Shown here in pieces: positions 32,674 to 41,402 of a stretch of DNA of 64,000 nucleotides (position 1 is the first letter of the stretch; each line of letters starts with the position of its first letter). Under the pieces are notes generated by a model. It did not search any database. It had not been told where the DNA came from and worked only from the letters and a program-made list of their open reading frames with translations. The position numbers and the translations under genes are program-made. The stretch lies in assembly GCF_026341815.1 (NCBI RefSeq), contig NZ_JAPENX010000001.1, positions 5,890,001-5,954,000 on the forward strand, given 5' to 3'. The stretch comes from Streptomyces sp. NBC_00572 (GTDB taxonomy: Bacteria > Actinomycetota > Actinomycetes > Streptomycetales > Streptomycetaceae).

Positions 32674-33420
32674 ATGAAGATCACCGTCATCGGCGGCACC
32701 GGCCTCATCGGCTCCCAGGTCGTCACCGTGCTCCGGAAGGCCGGCCACGACGTGGTCCCGGCGTCCCTGTCCTCGGGGGTCGACCTGCTCACCGGCGCCG
32801 GCCTGGACGAGGTCCTCGCCGGCGCCCACACGGTCATCAACGTCAGCAACTCCCCGACCTTCGACGACCGCTCGCTCGACTTCTTCCGCACCACGGTGGG
32901 CAACCTGCTCGGCGCGGGCGAGCGGGCGGGGGTACGCCACCAGGTCGCGCTGTCGATCGTCGGCGTGGAGCAGGTCCCCGACCTGGACTACTACCGCGCC
33001 AAGGTGCTCCAGGAGGACCTGCTGCGCGACGGCCCCACCCCGTACTCGATCGTCCGCGCCACCCAGTTCTTCGAGTTCATGGATGCCGTGATGTCCTGGA
33101 CCGCGACCGACGGCGAAGTCCGTCTCCCCGCCACCCCGCTGCAGCCGATCGCGTCCGCCGACGTGGCCGCCGCCCTCGCCGACGTCGCCGTCGGGGAGCC
33201 GCTGAACGGCACGCTCGACGTCGCCGGGCCCGACCCCCTCGCGCTGGACGAGATCGGCCGGATCACCCTGGCCGCCCGCGGTGACGGCCGCGCCGTCGTC
33301 GTCGACGACCAGGCGGGTATGTTCGCCGCCGTCCGCGGCGACGTCCTCACACCCGGGCCGGGCGCGCGACTGGCTCCCACCCACTACCGCGACTGGCTGG
33401 GCGCCACCCTCGCCGGCTGA
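32674..33420 (+). CDS. NmrA-like NAD(P)-binding oxidoreductase
   Basis: A 248-residue atypical SDR opening MKITVIGGTGLIGSQ (GxxGxxG at residues 7-13). VALSIVGVEQVPDLDYYRAK follows, with Tyr/Lys of the YxxxK type, and then SIVRATQFFEFMD. Relatives act as redox-sensing regulators or quinone/flavin reductases. GAAGGA lies near the ATG. The divergent Rrf2 regulator and double operator indicate tight repression with release under a redox or nitrosative signal. That signal is inference from the regulator family. Confidence 0.83.
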   Translation: MKITVIGGTGLIGSQVVTVLRKAGHDVVPASLSSGVDLLTGAGLDEVLAGAHTVINVSNSPTFDDRSLDFFRTTVGNLLGAGERAGVRHQVALSIVGVEQVPDLDYYRAKVLQEDLLRDGPTPYSIVRATQFFEFMDAVMSWTATDGEVRLPATPLQPIASADVAAALADVAVGEPLNGTLDVAGPDPLALDEIGRITLAARGDGRAVVVDDQAGMFAAVRGDVLTPGPGARLAPTHYRDWLGATLAG

Positions 33421-33535
33421 CCGTGACCGGCAGCCGTTCGAGAGCGCGGCATCGTTCCCGGCCGGGCACTCGGCCTCCGAGGTGAACGTCGCGGCCGGAC
33501 GGCTGGGTGCGCGGTGGGGGGAAGGGTGCGCGTCC

Positions 33536-33541
33536 TACGGT
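33536..33541 (+). promoter_or_regulatory. Candidate -10 hexamer of a leaderless promoter (DUF998 gene)
   Basis: TACGGT lies six bases before the ATG at 33548, with no Shine-Dalgarno sequence between. This matches the leaderless pattern seen at 6884 and 15089. Confidence 0.45.
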
Positions 33542-33547
33542 GGATCG

Positions 33548-34153
33548 ATGCGATCCGTTCCCAGGTGGGCCCTGCTGTCCTCGGGGTGTGCCCCGATCCT
33601 GCTGGCCGGCGGCTGGACCGTCGCGGCGCTTCTGGAGGGGCCCGCCTACGACCCCGTCACCCAGACGATCAGCGTCCTCGGCGCCTACGGGGCCGCGGGA
33701 TCCCGGGTCATGACCGGAGCCTTCCTCGCCCTGGGGATCTGCCACCTCCTCACCGCCTGGGGGCTGCGGCCCGCCGCGCCCGCCGGGCGGGTGGCGCTCG
33801 CCGGCGGTGGCGTGGCGGCGCTGGTGGTGGCGTGGGTTCCGGCGCCGAGCAGTGGGGGGTCCTTGTACCACGGGGCGGTCGCCGCGGTCGGCTTCGCGCT
33901 GCTCGCGTTGTGGCCCGTGCTGGCGGTCGAGCGCGGTCGCGGCGCGCCCTGGGGGCTGCGGATCGCGCCCTCCGTCGCCGTGACCGCGATGATGGGCCTC
34001 GGTGCGCTCTGGTTCCTCGTCGAGCTGCACCGGCAGGGCTCCGCCGGTGTCGCCGAACGGCTGGTGACCTGCGTCCAGTCCACGTGGCCCCTGGTCGTCG
34101 TCGCCTCCTGCCTCCGTCACACCGGCGGCGAGGGTTCCGCGCCGACCGGATGA
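33548..34153 (+). CDS. DUF998-type integral membrane protein
   Basis: A 201-residue protein with six hydrophobic helices. It carries the family wording YDPVTQTISVLGAYGAAGSR between helices one and two and a TAWGLRPA segment. DUF998 proteins are small multi-helix membrane proteins of unknown role, common in actinobacteria. The gene appears leaderless. Nothing in the context points to a function. Confidence 0.8.
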   Translation: MRSVPRWALLSSGCAPILLAGGWTVAALLEGPAYDPVTQTISVLGAYGAAGSRVMTGAFLALGICHLLTAWGLRPAAPAGRVALAGGGVAALVVAWVPAPSSGGSLYHGAVAAVGFALLALWPVLAVERGRGAPWGLRIAPSVAVTAMMGLGALWFLVELHRQGSAGVAERLVTCVQSTWPLVVVASCLRHTGGEGSAPTG

Positions 34154-34182
34154 GCGGATGACCGGCGGAGCCAGGACACCCC

Positions 34183-34665
34183 CTACCGCTCCGCGAGGAC
34201 GTCGTCCTTCGGTGCCCGCCGATGCGAGCGAAGCGCGAGGGCGCACCAGACGGTCGCCGCGATCAGCGCGGCCGCCGCCATCGCGACGACCAGCGGCGCC
34301 TCGGGGCGCCAGCCAAGGGAGAGCCGGGTGCCCGCGTAGGTGAGGGCGGCGGCGATCCGTCCGGGTGCGTAGACGAGGATCCGGGCGGCGGCAGCCCGCA
34401 GGACTGCCGCGACCGCGATGCCGATCGCGGCCCACGTGGCCAGGTACGGCCACAGCGCGCCGGGAGCGGCGGGCGGAAGCCCGTACTCCTCGGGTCCGAT
34501 GCGGAACAGGGCGGTGGCCCAGCCCACCGCCACCGCGCCGGCCGCGATGCCCACCACCCACAGCGCGTGGCGCCACAGCGGGCCCGGGCGCAGGGCCTCT
34601 TCGTCGCTTTCGGGGCCGGAGAGGCCGGTGGGGTCGGAGGTGTCGTATGCGAAGGGCTCGGTCAC
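34183..34665 (-). CDS. Small hypothetical membrane protein
   Basis: A 160-residue protein with a 30-residue acidic N-terminus (TSDPTGLSGPESDEEALRPG). About three membrane helices follow (roughly 33-52, 70-92 and 122-145), and the tail is Arg/Lys-rich. The start is a GTG at 34665. I recognise no family. It lies 63 bases downstream of the PIG-V-like gene on the same strand, so it may be co-transcribed with it and accompany the glycosyltransferase. Confidence 0.6.
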   Translation of the reverse strand: MTEPFAYDTSDPTGLSGPESDEEALRPGPLWRHALWVVGIAAGAVAVGWATALFRIGPEEYGLPPAAPGALWPYLATWAAIGIAVAAVLRAAAARILVYAPGRIAAALTYAGTRLSLGWRPEAPLVVAMAAAALIAATVWCALALRSHRRAPKDDVLAER

Positions 34666-34728
34666 GCCCCCTAGGACGCGGTGCGGCGGGCCGGGGTTGC
34701 TTCGGCGTCCCTCAAGATCATCGGCCCG

Positions 34729-36000
34729 TCAGCCGGCCCAACGCCCTGTCAGGAAGGTGACGGCGAACAGTGTCGACAGGGGCGCGGCGAGACAGAGGTA
34801 CGCGGTCCTGAAGCGGGGCGCGCGCAGGCTCCAGGCGGCGAGCGTGATCCACAGCGGCCACCACAGGAGGGTGGCCCGGGGGACGGACTGGTACCAGTAG
34901 GACGTGCCCAGGGCCCACAGGCTGAGGCCGACGTAGGCGGCCTCGGGCCACTGGCGGCGTCGGATCAGGAGAGCCGCCAGGATCAGTCCGATCACCATGG
35001 CGAGCAGTTCGGCCTGGAACATGAAGGCGTAGCCGGTGGTCTGGACATGCCCGAACGCGGACTCCCAGGTGGTGCTCCAGGCGTCCCAGGGAGTGTGGAA
35101 CCGGCGGTACCACCCGCGCTCCTGGGCATGCTTCCAGGCCATCCAGTCGCCGGTCCGCGACTGCAGGTACCAGGTGTAGAGGAGTGCGGACAGGGCCGGG
35201 AGGGCGAGCCAGGGCAGCGGGCGCCAGTCGGCGCGGGTGCGGGCGGTCAGGACGAAGTGCAGGGCGAGGGCGGCGGCGAGGAAGAGACCGCTGACGCGTA
35301 CGGCCGTGGCCAGGGCGGCCAGTGTGGCGGCGAGGGGCCAGTTGCGGCGGTGGGCGGCGAGCCAGGCGGGCAGGGCGAGGGCGAGGAAGAGCGACTCGCT
35401 GTACCCGGCGGCGAGGAAGACCGCACACGGCGACAGCAGCAGGAGCTGCGCGGTCCGCCGGCCGGCCTTCGGGTCGGGCAGATACAGACGCGCGACGCGC
35501 ACGAGCGCCAGAACGGCGATGCCCCCGGCGACGAACGAGATCAGCAGTCCGGCCGCGGTCCAGTGCGGAACGACGGTGTGCAGGGCCCGCAGGGCGAGGG
35601 GGAAGCCGGGAAAGAACGCCTCGCGGTTGTCCCGGTCGGCGTCCCCCGGGCCGTTTCCGGCGGGGAAGTAGCCGTCGCGCGCCACGTTCAGGAAGTGCCC
35701 CCAGTCCCACCGCTCGAAGGGCGCGAGCACGGGGCCCGCGTCGCGCGCGTCGGCATCGGCCGGGAAGAGCCACCGCGCGCAGTAGGCGGTGGTCCACAGG
35801 GCGGTGCGCGTGAGCAGATACAGCCACAGCACGTCCCGGTCCTCGGCGCTCGGCCGAAGACGGCGGCTGACGCGGCGCACGCCGTCGGTGCGGCTGACGC
35901 GGCGCACACCGTCGGTGCGGCGGACGCTCGCCGCCGGGCGGTACCGGGGGCGGGGGAGCGGCGGCGCCTCTCCCCGTGACCCGGGGGATATCACAGACAT
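34729..36000 (-). CDS. PIG-V-like mannosyltransferase (GT-C membrane glycosyltransferase)
   Basis: A 423-residue polytopic protein. The N-terminal motif APFERWDWGHFLNVARDGYF (about 92-111) corresponds to the catalytic first loop with its WD pair. REAFFPGFPLALR and FLAAGYSESLFLALALPAWL follow, all typical of PIG-V/GPI mannosyltransferase II relatives in actinobacteria. About nine membrane helices are seen. Such GT-C enzymes use polyprenyl-phosphate sugars to glycosylate lipids or proteins outside the membrane. The cytoplasmic head contains a nine-residue tandem repeat TDGVRRVSR. An unrelated membrane gene follows closely downstream. Confidence 0.8.
   Translation of the reverse strand: MSVISPGSRGEAPPLPRPRYRPAASVRRTDGVRRVSRTDGVRRVSRRLRPSAEDRDVLWLYLLTRTALWTTAYCARWLFPADADARDAGPVLAPFERWDWGHFLNVARDGYFPAGNGPGDADRDNREAFFPGFPLALRALHTVVPHWTAAGLLISFVAGGIAVLALVRVARLYLPDPKAGRRTAQLLLLSPCAVFLAAGYSESLFLALALPAWLAAHRRNWPLAATLAALATAVRVSGLFLAAALALHFVLTARTRADWRPLPWLALPALSALLYTWYLQSRTGDWMAWKHAQERGWYRRFHTPWDAWSTTWESAFGHVQTTGYAFMFQAELLAMVIGLILAALLIRRRQWPEAAYVGLSLWALGTSYWYQSVPRATLLWWPLWITLAAWSLRAPRFRTAYLCLAAPLSTLFAVTFLTGRWAG
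35864..35917. repeat. 27-base tandem repeat in the PIG-V-like gene
   Basis: Two copies (35864-35890 and 35891-35917) differ at a single base and encode the in-frame repeat TDGVRRVSR in the cytoplasmic N-terminal region. Confidence 0.8.
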
Positions 36001-36075
36001 AAGGGACCTTCGTAGGCGTGGGAAGGCATGGCGGATCGCGCGACGGCGGCACGTCGCGATGAAGGGCGGCGCAGG

Positions 36076-36468
36076 TCAGGGGGGTGAGGTGGTCACCCGG
36101 CCGGAGGGCTGCGTCGCCGTGGCCGAGGGATCGCCGGGGGTGCCCTCGCGGGTGGGGGAGGTCGGCGATGTCGTACTGCTCCGCGGCGGCAGGGTGGTCT
36201 CACCGGGAGACGGCGCGTCGGGCGAGGGGCTGGTGGCGGGCGCCACGGGAGCCGGCGCGTCCGACAGCAGAGCCGCCGCGGTCACTCCGCCACCGGCGAA
36301 GAGCAGGCACGCGGCGCCCGCCGCGACGGCGACACGGCGCCGGTGCGCGCGCCTGGCGCGTTCGGCGATGCGCGCGACCGGTACGGCTCGGGCGTGGGAC
36401 TGCCCGGCGGCGGCGGCCTGCCGGAACATCTCGCGAAGGGGGTCCTGGGGTTCCTGGGGGTCAAACAC
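36076..36468 (-). CDS. Single-pass membrane protein, probable partner of the adjacent sigma factor
   Basis: A 130-residue protein: about 45 cytoplasmic residues (FDPQEPQDPLREMFRQAAAA onward), one membrane helix (VAVAAGAACLLFAGGGVTAA) and a Ser/Thr/Pro-rich external tail of 60 residues. There is no zinc-binding HxxxCxxC motif of ZAS anti-sigma factors. The GTG at 36468 has AGGAGG five bases upstream and overlaps the last codons of the sigma gene, giving tight coupling. Gene order and topology suggest an anti-sigma or signalling partner. Confidence 0.65.
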   Translation of the reverse strand: MFDPQEPQDPLREMFRQAAAAGQSHARAVPVARIAERARRAHRRRVAVAAGAACLLFAGGGVTAAALLSDAPAPVAPATSPSPDAPSPGETTLPPRSSTTSPTSPTREGTPGDPSATATQPSGRVTTSPP

Positions 36469-36961
36469 CGGGGTCCTCCTCAATGCTCCGGGGCTGCAGA
36501 CGATCGGCGAGGGCGACCCGGCCGCGGACCAGGTGCGTCTTGACGGTGCTGGCGGACTGTCCCGTCTCGCCGGCGATCTGTTCGACGCTCAGATCGCACA
36601 GGTAGTGCAGCGCCACCGTGCGGCGCTGCTGGGCGGGCAGGTCCCGGAGCGCGTCGATGAGCACCACGTGCTCGGGACCCGGTCCCTCGACGGGCGGTGG
36701 AGCGCCCGCTCGGTCCCAGGCGTCCGACGCGCGCCTGCGGAAACGCCAGCGGCTCACGGCCAGACGCCAGGCGACCGTACGGATCCACGCCTCCGGCTGC
36801 CCGTCGCGATCGAGCTGCCGTCGCCGACTCCATCCCTTGACGAACGCTTCCTGCACGACGTCCTGAGCCTCGTGCAGATCGCCCAGCATCACGTACAGCT
36901 GCCCTGTGAGTCGCGCGACCGCCTGCTCGTAGAACGCCTCGAACTCCTCAACGGTCAACAC
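36461..36961 (-). CDS. ECF RNA polymerase sigma factor, SigE-type subfamily
   Basis: A 166-residue ECF sigma factor. Region 2 includes FYEQAVARLTGQLYVMLGDL and EAQDVVQEAFVKGW, and region 4 reads LPAQQRRTVALHYLCDLSVE followed by IAGETGQSASTVKTHLVRGR. It belongs to the SigE-family streptomycete group of short ECF factors. The start is a GTG at 36961 after GGGAG. It overlaps a membrane protein gene that probably controls it. Confidence 0.88.
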   Translation of the reverse strand: MLTVEEFEAFYEQAVARLTGQLYVMLGDLHEAQDVVQEAFVKGWSRRRQLDRDGQPEAWIRTVAWRLAVSRWRFRRRASDAWDRAGAPPPVEGPGPEHVVLIDALRDLPAQQRRTVALHYLCDLSVEQIAGETGQSASTVKTHLVRGRVALADRLQPRSIEEDPGV

Positions 36962-37275
36962 TCACTCCCGGATCTTTCGCTTCACCACGCATACGCCCGG
37001 GACCAGGCGTCCGGTTGACACGGCCCACGAATCGGCGGAGTGACGGTGATCACGGAACCGAACGGAGCGGACACGCGTCACCCCGGTCCGGCCATTCCAC
37101 CAGCTCCGGACCGCCGGACACCGCGGCGGCACACGACGTCGTACGGTCCGGCCGCGCCCTGCTCATCCATGAGAGCGAAAGAAACGTGGACGCCGATGTC
37201 GAGAACCCGCGACCTGCTCCGTCCCTGGGGCGGATGTGACCACAATGGGTCGCACCGGGACCGAGGAGAACCGCC
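36962..37275. other. 314-base divergent intergenic region
   Basis: It lies between the SigE-type factor (minus) and the DGPF protein (plus). GAGGAGA before 37276 is a clear ribosome site and CACAAT near 37239 could be a -10. I see no gene, palindrome or terminator here. Confidence 0.4.
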
Positions 37276-37683
37276 ATGGCCAAGTACCTGCTGCTGAAGC
37301 ACTACCGAGGCGCTCCGGCCGCCGTCAACGACGTACCCATGGACCAGTGGACGCCGGAGGAGATCACGGCGCACGTGAAGTACATGAACGACTTCGCGGA
37401 CCGCCTCAAGGAGACTGGCGAGTACGTCGACGGCCACGCGCTCTCCCCGGAGGGCACCTTCGTCCGGTACGACGGTGAGGGACGGCCGCCGGTCACCGAC
37501 GGCCCGTTCGCCGAGACGAAGGACGTCATCGCCGGCTGGATGGAGATCGACGTCGAGACCTACGAGCGGGCGCTCGAACTGGCCGGCGAACTGTCCGCGG
37601 CGCCGGGCGCGGGCGGAAAGCCGATCCACGAGTGGCTCGAACTGCGCCCCTTCCTCTCCGCGCCGCCCACCATCACGGAGTGA
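37276..37683 (+). CDS. DGPF (YCII-related) protein linked to an ECF42 sigma factor
   Basis: A 135-residue dimeric ferredoxin-like-fold protein with YLLLKHYRG at the N-terminus and the diagnostic DGPF at residues 75-78 within TDGPFAETKD. The family is related to YciI. In actinobacteria it is consistently encoded beside ECF42 sigma factors, as here: the sigma gene starts at or just after its stop codon. The biochemical role is unknown; it may bind a small ligand or mark the process controlled by the sigma factor. Confidence 0.88.
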   Translation: MAKYLLLKHYRGAPAAVNDVPMDQWTPEEITAHVKYMNDFADRLKETGEYVDGHALSPEGTFVRYDGEGRPPVTDGPFAETKDVIAGWMEIDVETYERALELAGELSAAPGAGGKPIHEWLELRPFLSAPPTITE

Positions 37684-37691
37684 CCCTTTCG

Positions 37692-38837
37692 ATGGACGAG
37701 GCCCTGCTGAGGAGCCTCACGCCGAGCGTGCTCGGGATCCTCGTCCGCCGCGGAGCCGACTTCGCGGCGGCCGAGGACGCCGTACAGGACGCCCTGGTCG
37801 AGGCGGTCCGCGTCTGGCCGGCCGAGCAGCCCAGGGATCCGAAGGGCTGGCTCGTCACCGTGGCCTGGCGCAAGTTCCTCGACGCGACCCGGGCGGACAC
37901 CGCCCGGCGCCGGCGCGAGGACCTCGTCGACGAGGAACCGCCGTCCGGGCCCGCGACCGGGGTGGACGACACGCTCCAGCTCTACTTCCTGTGCGCCCAC
38001 CCCTCGCTGACGCCGTCCTCCGCGGTCGCGCTCACGCTGCGCGCCGTCGGGGGACTCACGACCCGGCAGATCGCCCAGGCCTATCTGGTGCCGGAGGCGA
38101 CGATGGCGCAGCGGATCAGCCGGGCCAAGCGGACCGTCGCCGGTGTGCGGTTCGACCGGCCGGGCGATGTCGCCACCGTGCTGCGCGTCCTCTACCTGGT
38201 CTTCAACGAGGGCTACTCCGGCGACGTCGACCTCGCCGCCGAGGCCGTCCGGCTCACCCGGCAGCTCGCGACCGTGATCGACCATCCCGAAGTGGCGGGG
38301 CTGCTCGCCCTCATGCTGCTCCACCACGCCCGGCGCGACAGTCGAACCGCACCCGACGGCAGCCTCGTGCCGCTCGCCGAACAGGACCGCGGCCGCTGGG
38401 ACACCGGGCTGATCACCGAGGGCGTCGAGATCCTGCAAGCGGCCCTCGCCCGCGACCGCCTCGGCGAGTACCAGGCCCAGGCCGCCATCGCGGCACTCCA
38501 CGCCGACGCGCCCACCGCCGAGGAGACCGACTGGGTGCAGATCGTCGAGTGGTACGACGAGCTGGCGCGGCTGACGGACAGCCCCGTCGTCCGGCTCAAC
38601 CGCGCGGTGGCCCTCGGGGAGGCCGACGGTCCGCGCGCCGGGATCGCGGCCCTCGCGGCGCTGCCCGACTCCCTGCCCCGCCACGCCGCGGCGGCGGCGT
38701 ACCTCCACGAACGCGCCGGCGAGCCGGCGACAGCGGCACGGCTGTACGCGGAGGCGGCACGCAAGGCCTCCAACCTCGCCGAACGCGACTACCTGACCCG
38801 CCAGGCCGCCCGCCTCAACACCCGCCGGATCCACTGA
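37692..38837 (+). CDS. ECF42-type sigma factor with C-terminal TPR-like extension
   Basis: A 381-residue sigma factor. Region 2 is SVLGILVRRGADFAAAEDAV followed by QDALVEA, region 4 is LRAVGGLTTRQIAQAYLVPE followed by ATMAQRISRAK, and about 200 helical residues follow. The extension has VFNEGYSGD, WYDELARLTDSPVVRLNRAV and AAYLHERAGEP, the DUF6596/TPR region of this group. No anti-sigma gene is adjacent: in ECF42 proteins the extension is thought to regulate activity. The ATG at 37692 has GGAG 11 bases upstream; a GTG at 37680 overlapping the previous stop would add four residues. A terminator follows. Confidence 0.88.
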   Translation: MDEALLRSLTPSVLGILVRRGADFAAAEDAVQDALVEAVRVWPAEQPRDPKGWLVTVAWRKFLDATRADTARRRREDLVDEEPPSGPATGVDDTLQLYFLCAHPSLTPSSAVALTLRAVGGLTTRQIAQAYLVPEATMAQRISRAKRTVAGVRFDRPGDVATVLRVLYLVFNEGYSGDVDLAAEAVRLTRQLATVIDHPEVAGLLALMLLHHARRDSRTAPDGSLVPLAEQDRGRWDTGLITEGVEILQAALARDRLGEYQAQAAIAALHADAPTAEETDWVQIVEWYDELARLTDSPVVRLNRAVALGEADGPRAGIAALAALPDSLPRHAAAAAYLHERAGEPATAARLYAEAARKASNLAERDYLTRQAARLNTRRIH

Positions 38838-38851
38838 GGGGGTGTGGTGTC

Positions 38852-38882
38852 GATCAGGCCGGGCTCGCGACGCGGCCTGATC
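38852..38882 (+). terminator. Hairpin terminator after the ECF42 gene
   Basis: Perfect 10-base arms GATCAGGCCG and CGGCCTGATC (38852-38861, 38873-38882) enclose an 11-base loop, 15 bases after the sigma stop. Confidence 0.75.
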
Positions 38883-38955
38883 CGACGCCCATGGTCAGAC
38901 ACGCCCTGGGCCGCCGTGACGTTCCCGGCCGGACGCGGCACCGTTGCGGAGCCGG

Positions 38956-39723
38956 TCAGTTGAGGGCGTCGTCCATGGAGCTCTGCCAGTACGTCACGCG
39001 CAGCGAGCTGTCGACGTACACGCCCTTGCCGGCGAGCGGGGGCTTGGCGGTGGTGCCGTTGGTGAAGCCGACCGTGAGGCTCGTCGTCGTGTAGCCGTGC
39101 TGTCCGCTGCCGTCGGCGGCGGACAGGATGACGCCCGCGTACCCGGACTCACCCGGAGCGAGGGTCACGACCGCCTGCGGGTGGGTCTCCTCCATGACCG
39201 GCGGGACGGACTGGGCCTCGCCGAAGCGGGCGACCGGGTAGCCGAGGAGGTCGCAGCGGGCGGAGCCGGTGTTGGTGACGGTGAGCAGCATGTGGTTGAG
39301 CGGGCGGGCGACCGGGGTGGCGGTGATCTTGGTGTTGCCCGCGCCGCACTGCTTGTTCCGCGAGGGCCCGCTGTCGTCGCCGCCGGAGGCCGAGGCGCTT
39401 GCCCCGCTGTTGCCGCCGGAGCCGCCGCTCCCGGCGGAGGTGGTGCCTCCGGTCTTCCCGCCGGTCGTGGTGCCCGTCGACGTGCCGCTCGTCGTGCCGG
39501 AGGAGCCGTCCTGGGGCTTCGTCGACGTGTTGCTCTTGGGGGGCGTGGTCGGGGTCGTGGTCTCGGCCGGCTGCGGGGCGGAGGTCGTGGGTGCTACGGA
39601 CGTGGCGGCCGCGCCCTCGTCCTTCGCGGTGCCGGTGCCGGACCCGCAGGCGGTGAGCGAGAGCGCGGCGACGGCGAGCGTCGTGGCGGCGAGAAGACGG
39701 CTGCGGGTGGTGCGTCCGGACAT
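38956..39723 (-). CDS. DUF4232 lipoprotein
   Basis: A 255-residue lipoprotein. The signal peptide MSGRTTRSRLLAATTLAVAA ends in the lipobox LTAC (Cys near residue 26). A 100-residue Thr/Ser/Gly/Pro-rich linker with GTSTGTTTGGKTGG repeats crosses the wall. The C-terminal domain (about 125-255) is DUF4232: CGAGNTKITATPVARPLNHM, then RCDLLGYPVARFGE, ending DSSLRVTYWQSSMDDALN. DUF4232 proteins are cell-surface beta-sandwiches of unknown function. GAGGGGG precedes the ATG. It is divergent from an XRE-transmembrane protein, which may sense or regulate it. Confidence 0.85.
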   Translation of the reverse strand: MSGRTTRSRLLAATTLAVAALSLTACGSGTGTAKDEGAAATSVAPTTSAPQPAETTTPTTPPKSNTSTKPQDGSSGTTSGTSTGTTTGGKTGGTTSAGSGGSGGNSGASASASGGDDSGPSRNKQCGAGNTKITATPVARPLNHMLLTVTNTGSARCDLLGYPVARFGEAQSVPPVMEETHPQAVVTLAPGESGYAGVILSAADGSGQHGYTTTSLTVGFTNGTTAKPPLAGKGVYVDSSLRVTYWQSSMDDALN

Positions 39724-39945
39724 GGGAGTCCCCCTCAAGGGTGGGGTCGGAAATCGGTCGTTGTGCGGTACGGGCCACCGGTTCCCCGTGGCGGCCTTGC
39801 TTCGCTGGCCACACCTTGTGCGAAGATCCGTTCCAGCTGCCACTCCCGCCGGGTGGTACGGGACGCTGGAACGAATTCAAGGCGCTGACCTGCGCTGATG
39901 TCCCTGCCTGGGACGCGGGATCGAACGCTGGAAGAGGGTGGAACG

Positions 39946-41205
39946 GTGGCGGGGGACGAGTTCGCGGCGCTGTTGGGACAGCTCAAGGAGCGCTCGGGGC
40001 TCAGTTACGGCACGCTCGGCAAGCGCCTGCACCTGAGCGCCTCGACCTTGCACCGGTACGTCAACGGGGACGCCGTACCAGTGGATTATGCGCCCGTGGA
40101 GCGGTTCGCGCGGCTGTGTCGCGCGACCCCCGACGAACTCGTCGAGCTGCACCGGCTCTGGGTACGGGCGGACGTGTCGCGCCAGCGGAAGACTCCGGCC
40201 GCCGTCGGGCCGGACAGCGCCGCCGAGCCGGAGCCGTCGTCGGCGGAGTCCGTGGAGTCCGTGGTGCCTGTGGTGCCTGTGGAGTCGCACGAGCCGGCGT
40301 CCGAGGCGTCGACGACGGAGCCGGCGCCGCCGGACGAACGCGTCGCGTCCGAGCCGACTCCCGCGGTGGCCGCCCCACCCCCTCAGGAGCGTCGGCGGTT
40401 CCGGCGTACCGCCGTGATCGTCGGCAGCGCTGTGGTCGCCGCCGCCGTGTCGGTGGCGCTCGTCATGAACCTCTCGGGCGGGGACGGACCGGAGAAGGGG
40501 CGGTGGACGGGCGACGCGGCCATGCCCTCGGGCACCACGGCCGGAGTGCCGGAGCAGTCCGCGAAGCCCGGCCCGTCCGACGCCAAGACGGCGGCGCACG
40601 CGCCGACCGTCGCCACCGCGCCCCACACCTGGGAAGGACCCTGCACCCAGCACTATCTGCTCGACCGCGAGCCCGAGCAGGTGCCGCCGCCGCCCACGGA
40701 GCAGGACGCGCCGGGATGGATCGCCGCGCTCGACGCGGTGCCGGGCGGGGACCAGCTGCTCCGGCTGACCGTGCAGGGCACCGGGAAGCAGACGGTCGTC
40801 CTGGAGGCCCTCCACGTCCGGGTCGTGAGCAAGAAGGCGCCCCTGGCCTGGAACGACTACGTGATGGGCGTCGGCTGCGGCGGCAGCGTGTCGACGAAGG
40901 CCTTCGCCGTCGATCTCGACGCCGGCCGGCCCACCGCCGTCCCCGTGGGCGGGCAGCGGACGTTCTCGTACAAGACGAGCGAGTCCGACCCGGTGATCGT
41001 CAACGTGGCCGCGCGCGCCCAGGCGCACGACGTCAGCTGGTACCTGGAACTCGTCTGGTCCAGCGGCAAGGAGCACGGCACCCTCCGGGTCGACGACGAC
41101 GGCCGCCCGTTCCGTACCAGCGGCAACCTCGCCCGGCCCGCGTACGCCTACCCCTTGGGCTGGACCGAATGGATCGACAACGACGTCGACACCAGCGGAC
41201 GCTAG
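39946..41205 (+). CDS. XRE-type HTH protein with a transmembrane helix and extracytoplasmic domain
   Basis: A 419-residue protein. The N-terminal helix-turn-helix (about 5-65) reads FAALLGQLKERSGLSYGTLG followed by KRLHLSASTLHRYVNG. An acidic Pro/Ser/Glu linker (85-145), a basic stop RRRFRR, one membrane helix (155-175) and a 240-residue external domain follow. The external domain holds WEGPCTQHYLLDR, GCGGS and WYLELVW. This arrangement would carry an outside signal to DNA, or recruit DNA to the membrane. The GTG at 39946 follows GAAGAGGG at good spacing; the ATG at 39898 has no ribosome site. Such proteins are numerous in Streptomyces, and I know of no assigned ligand. Confidence 0.8.
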   Translation: MAGDEFAALLGQLKERSGLSYGTLGKRLHLSASTLHRYVNGDAVPVDYAPVERFARLCRATPDELVELHRLWVRADVSRQRKTPAAVGPDSAAEPEPSSAESVESVVPVVPVESHEPASEASTTEPAPPDERVASEPTPAVAAPPPQERRRFRRTAVIVGSAVVAAAVSVALVMNLSGGDGPEKGRWTGDAAMPSGTTAGVPEQSAKPGPSDAKTAAHAPTVATAPHTWEGPCTQHYLLDREPEQVPPPPTEQDAPGWIAALDAVPGGDQLLRLTVQGTGKQTVVLEALHVRVVSKKAPLAWNDYVMGVGCGGSVSTKAFAVDLDAGRPTAVPVGGQRTFSYKTSESDPVIVNVAARAQAHDVSWYLELVWSSGKEHGTLRVDDDGRPFRTSGNLARPAYAYPLGWTEWIDNDVDTSGR

Positions 41206-41294
41206 CGGGCGTCGAGGGCGGCCACCAGGCTCGCCACGGTGACCGTGTTGAAGACGAAGGCGATGGCCGAGTTGGCGGCGACGGTGCGGCGCAT
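41202..41294 (-). pseudogene. 30-residue membrane fragment, possible gene remnant
   Basis: The frame encodes MRRTVAANSAIAFVFNTVTV then ASLVAALDAR. It reads like the last helix of a DUF1345-type membrane protein, and AGGGAGAGGAAGACGGAG lies just upstream. Its stop codon overlaps the stop of the XRE-transmembrane gene on the other strand. It is either a true micro-protein or the end of a deleted gene; the neighbouring stretch contains two more truncated genes, which favours a remnant. Confidence 0.3.
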
Positions 41295-41402
41295 CTCCGT
41301 CTTCCTCTCCCTGTGTTCCTCACGGCCACGTCCCCGCACAGCCGTTTTATGGACATTCCGGAGAGACCGTAGTGTATTGCTCCGGCGGTGAATCGCCCCG
41401 CG

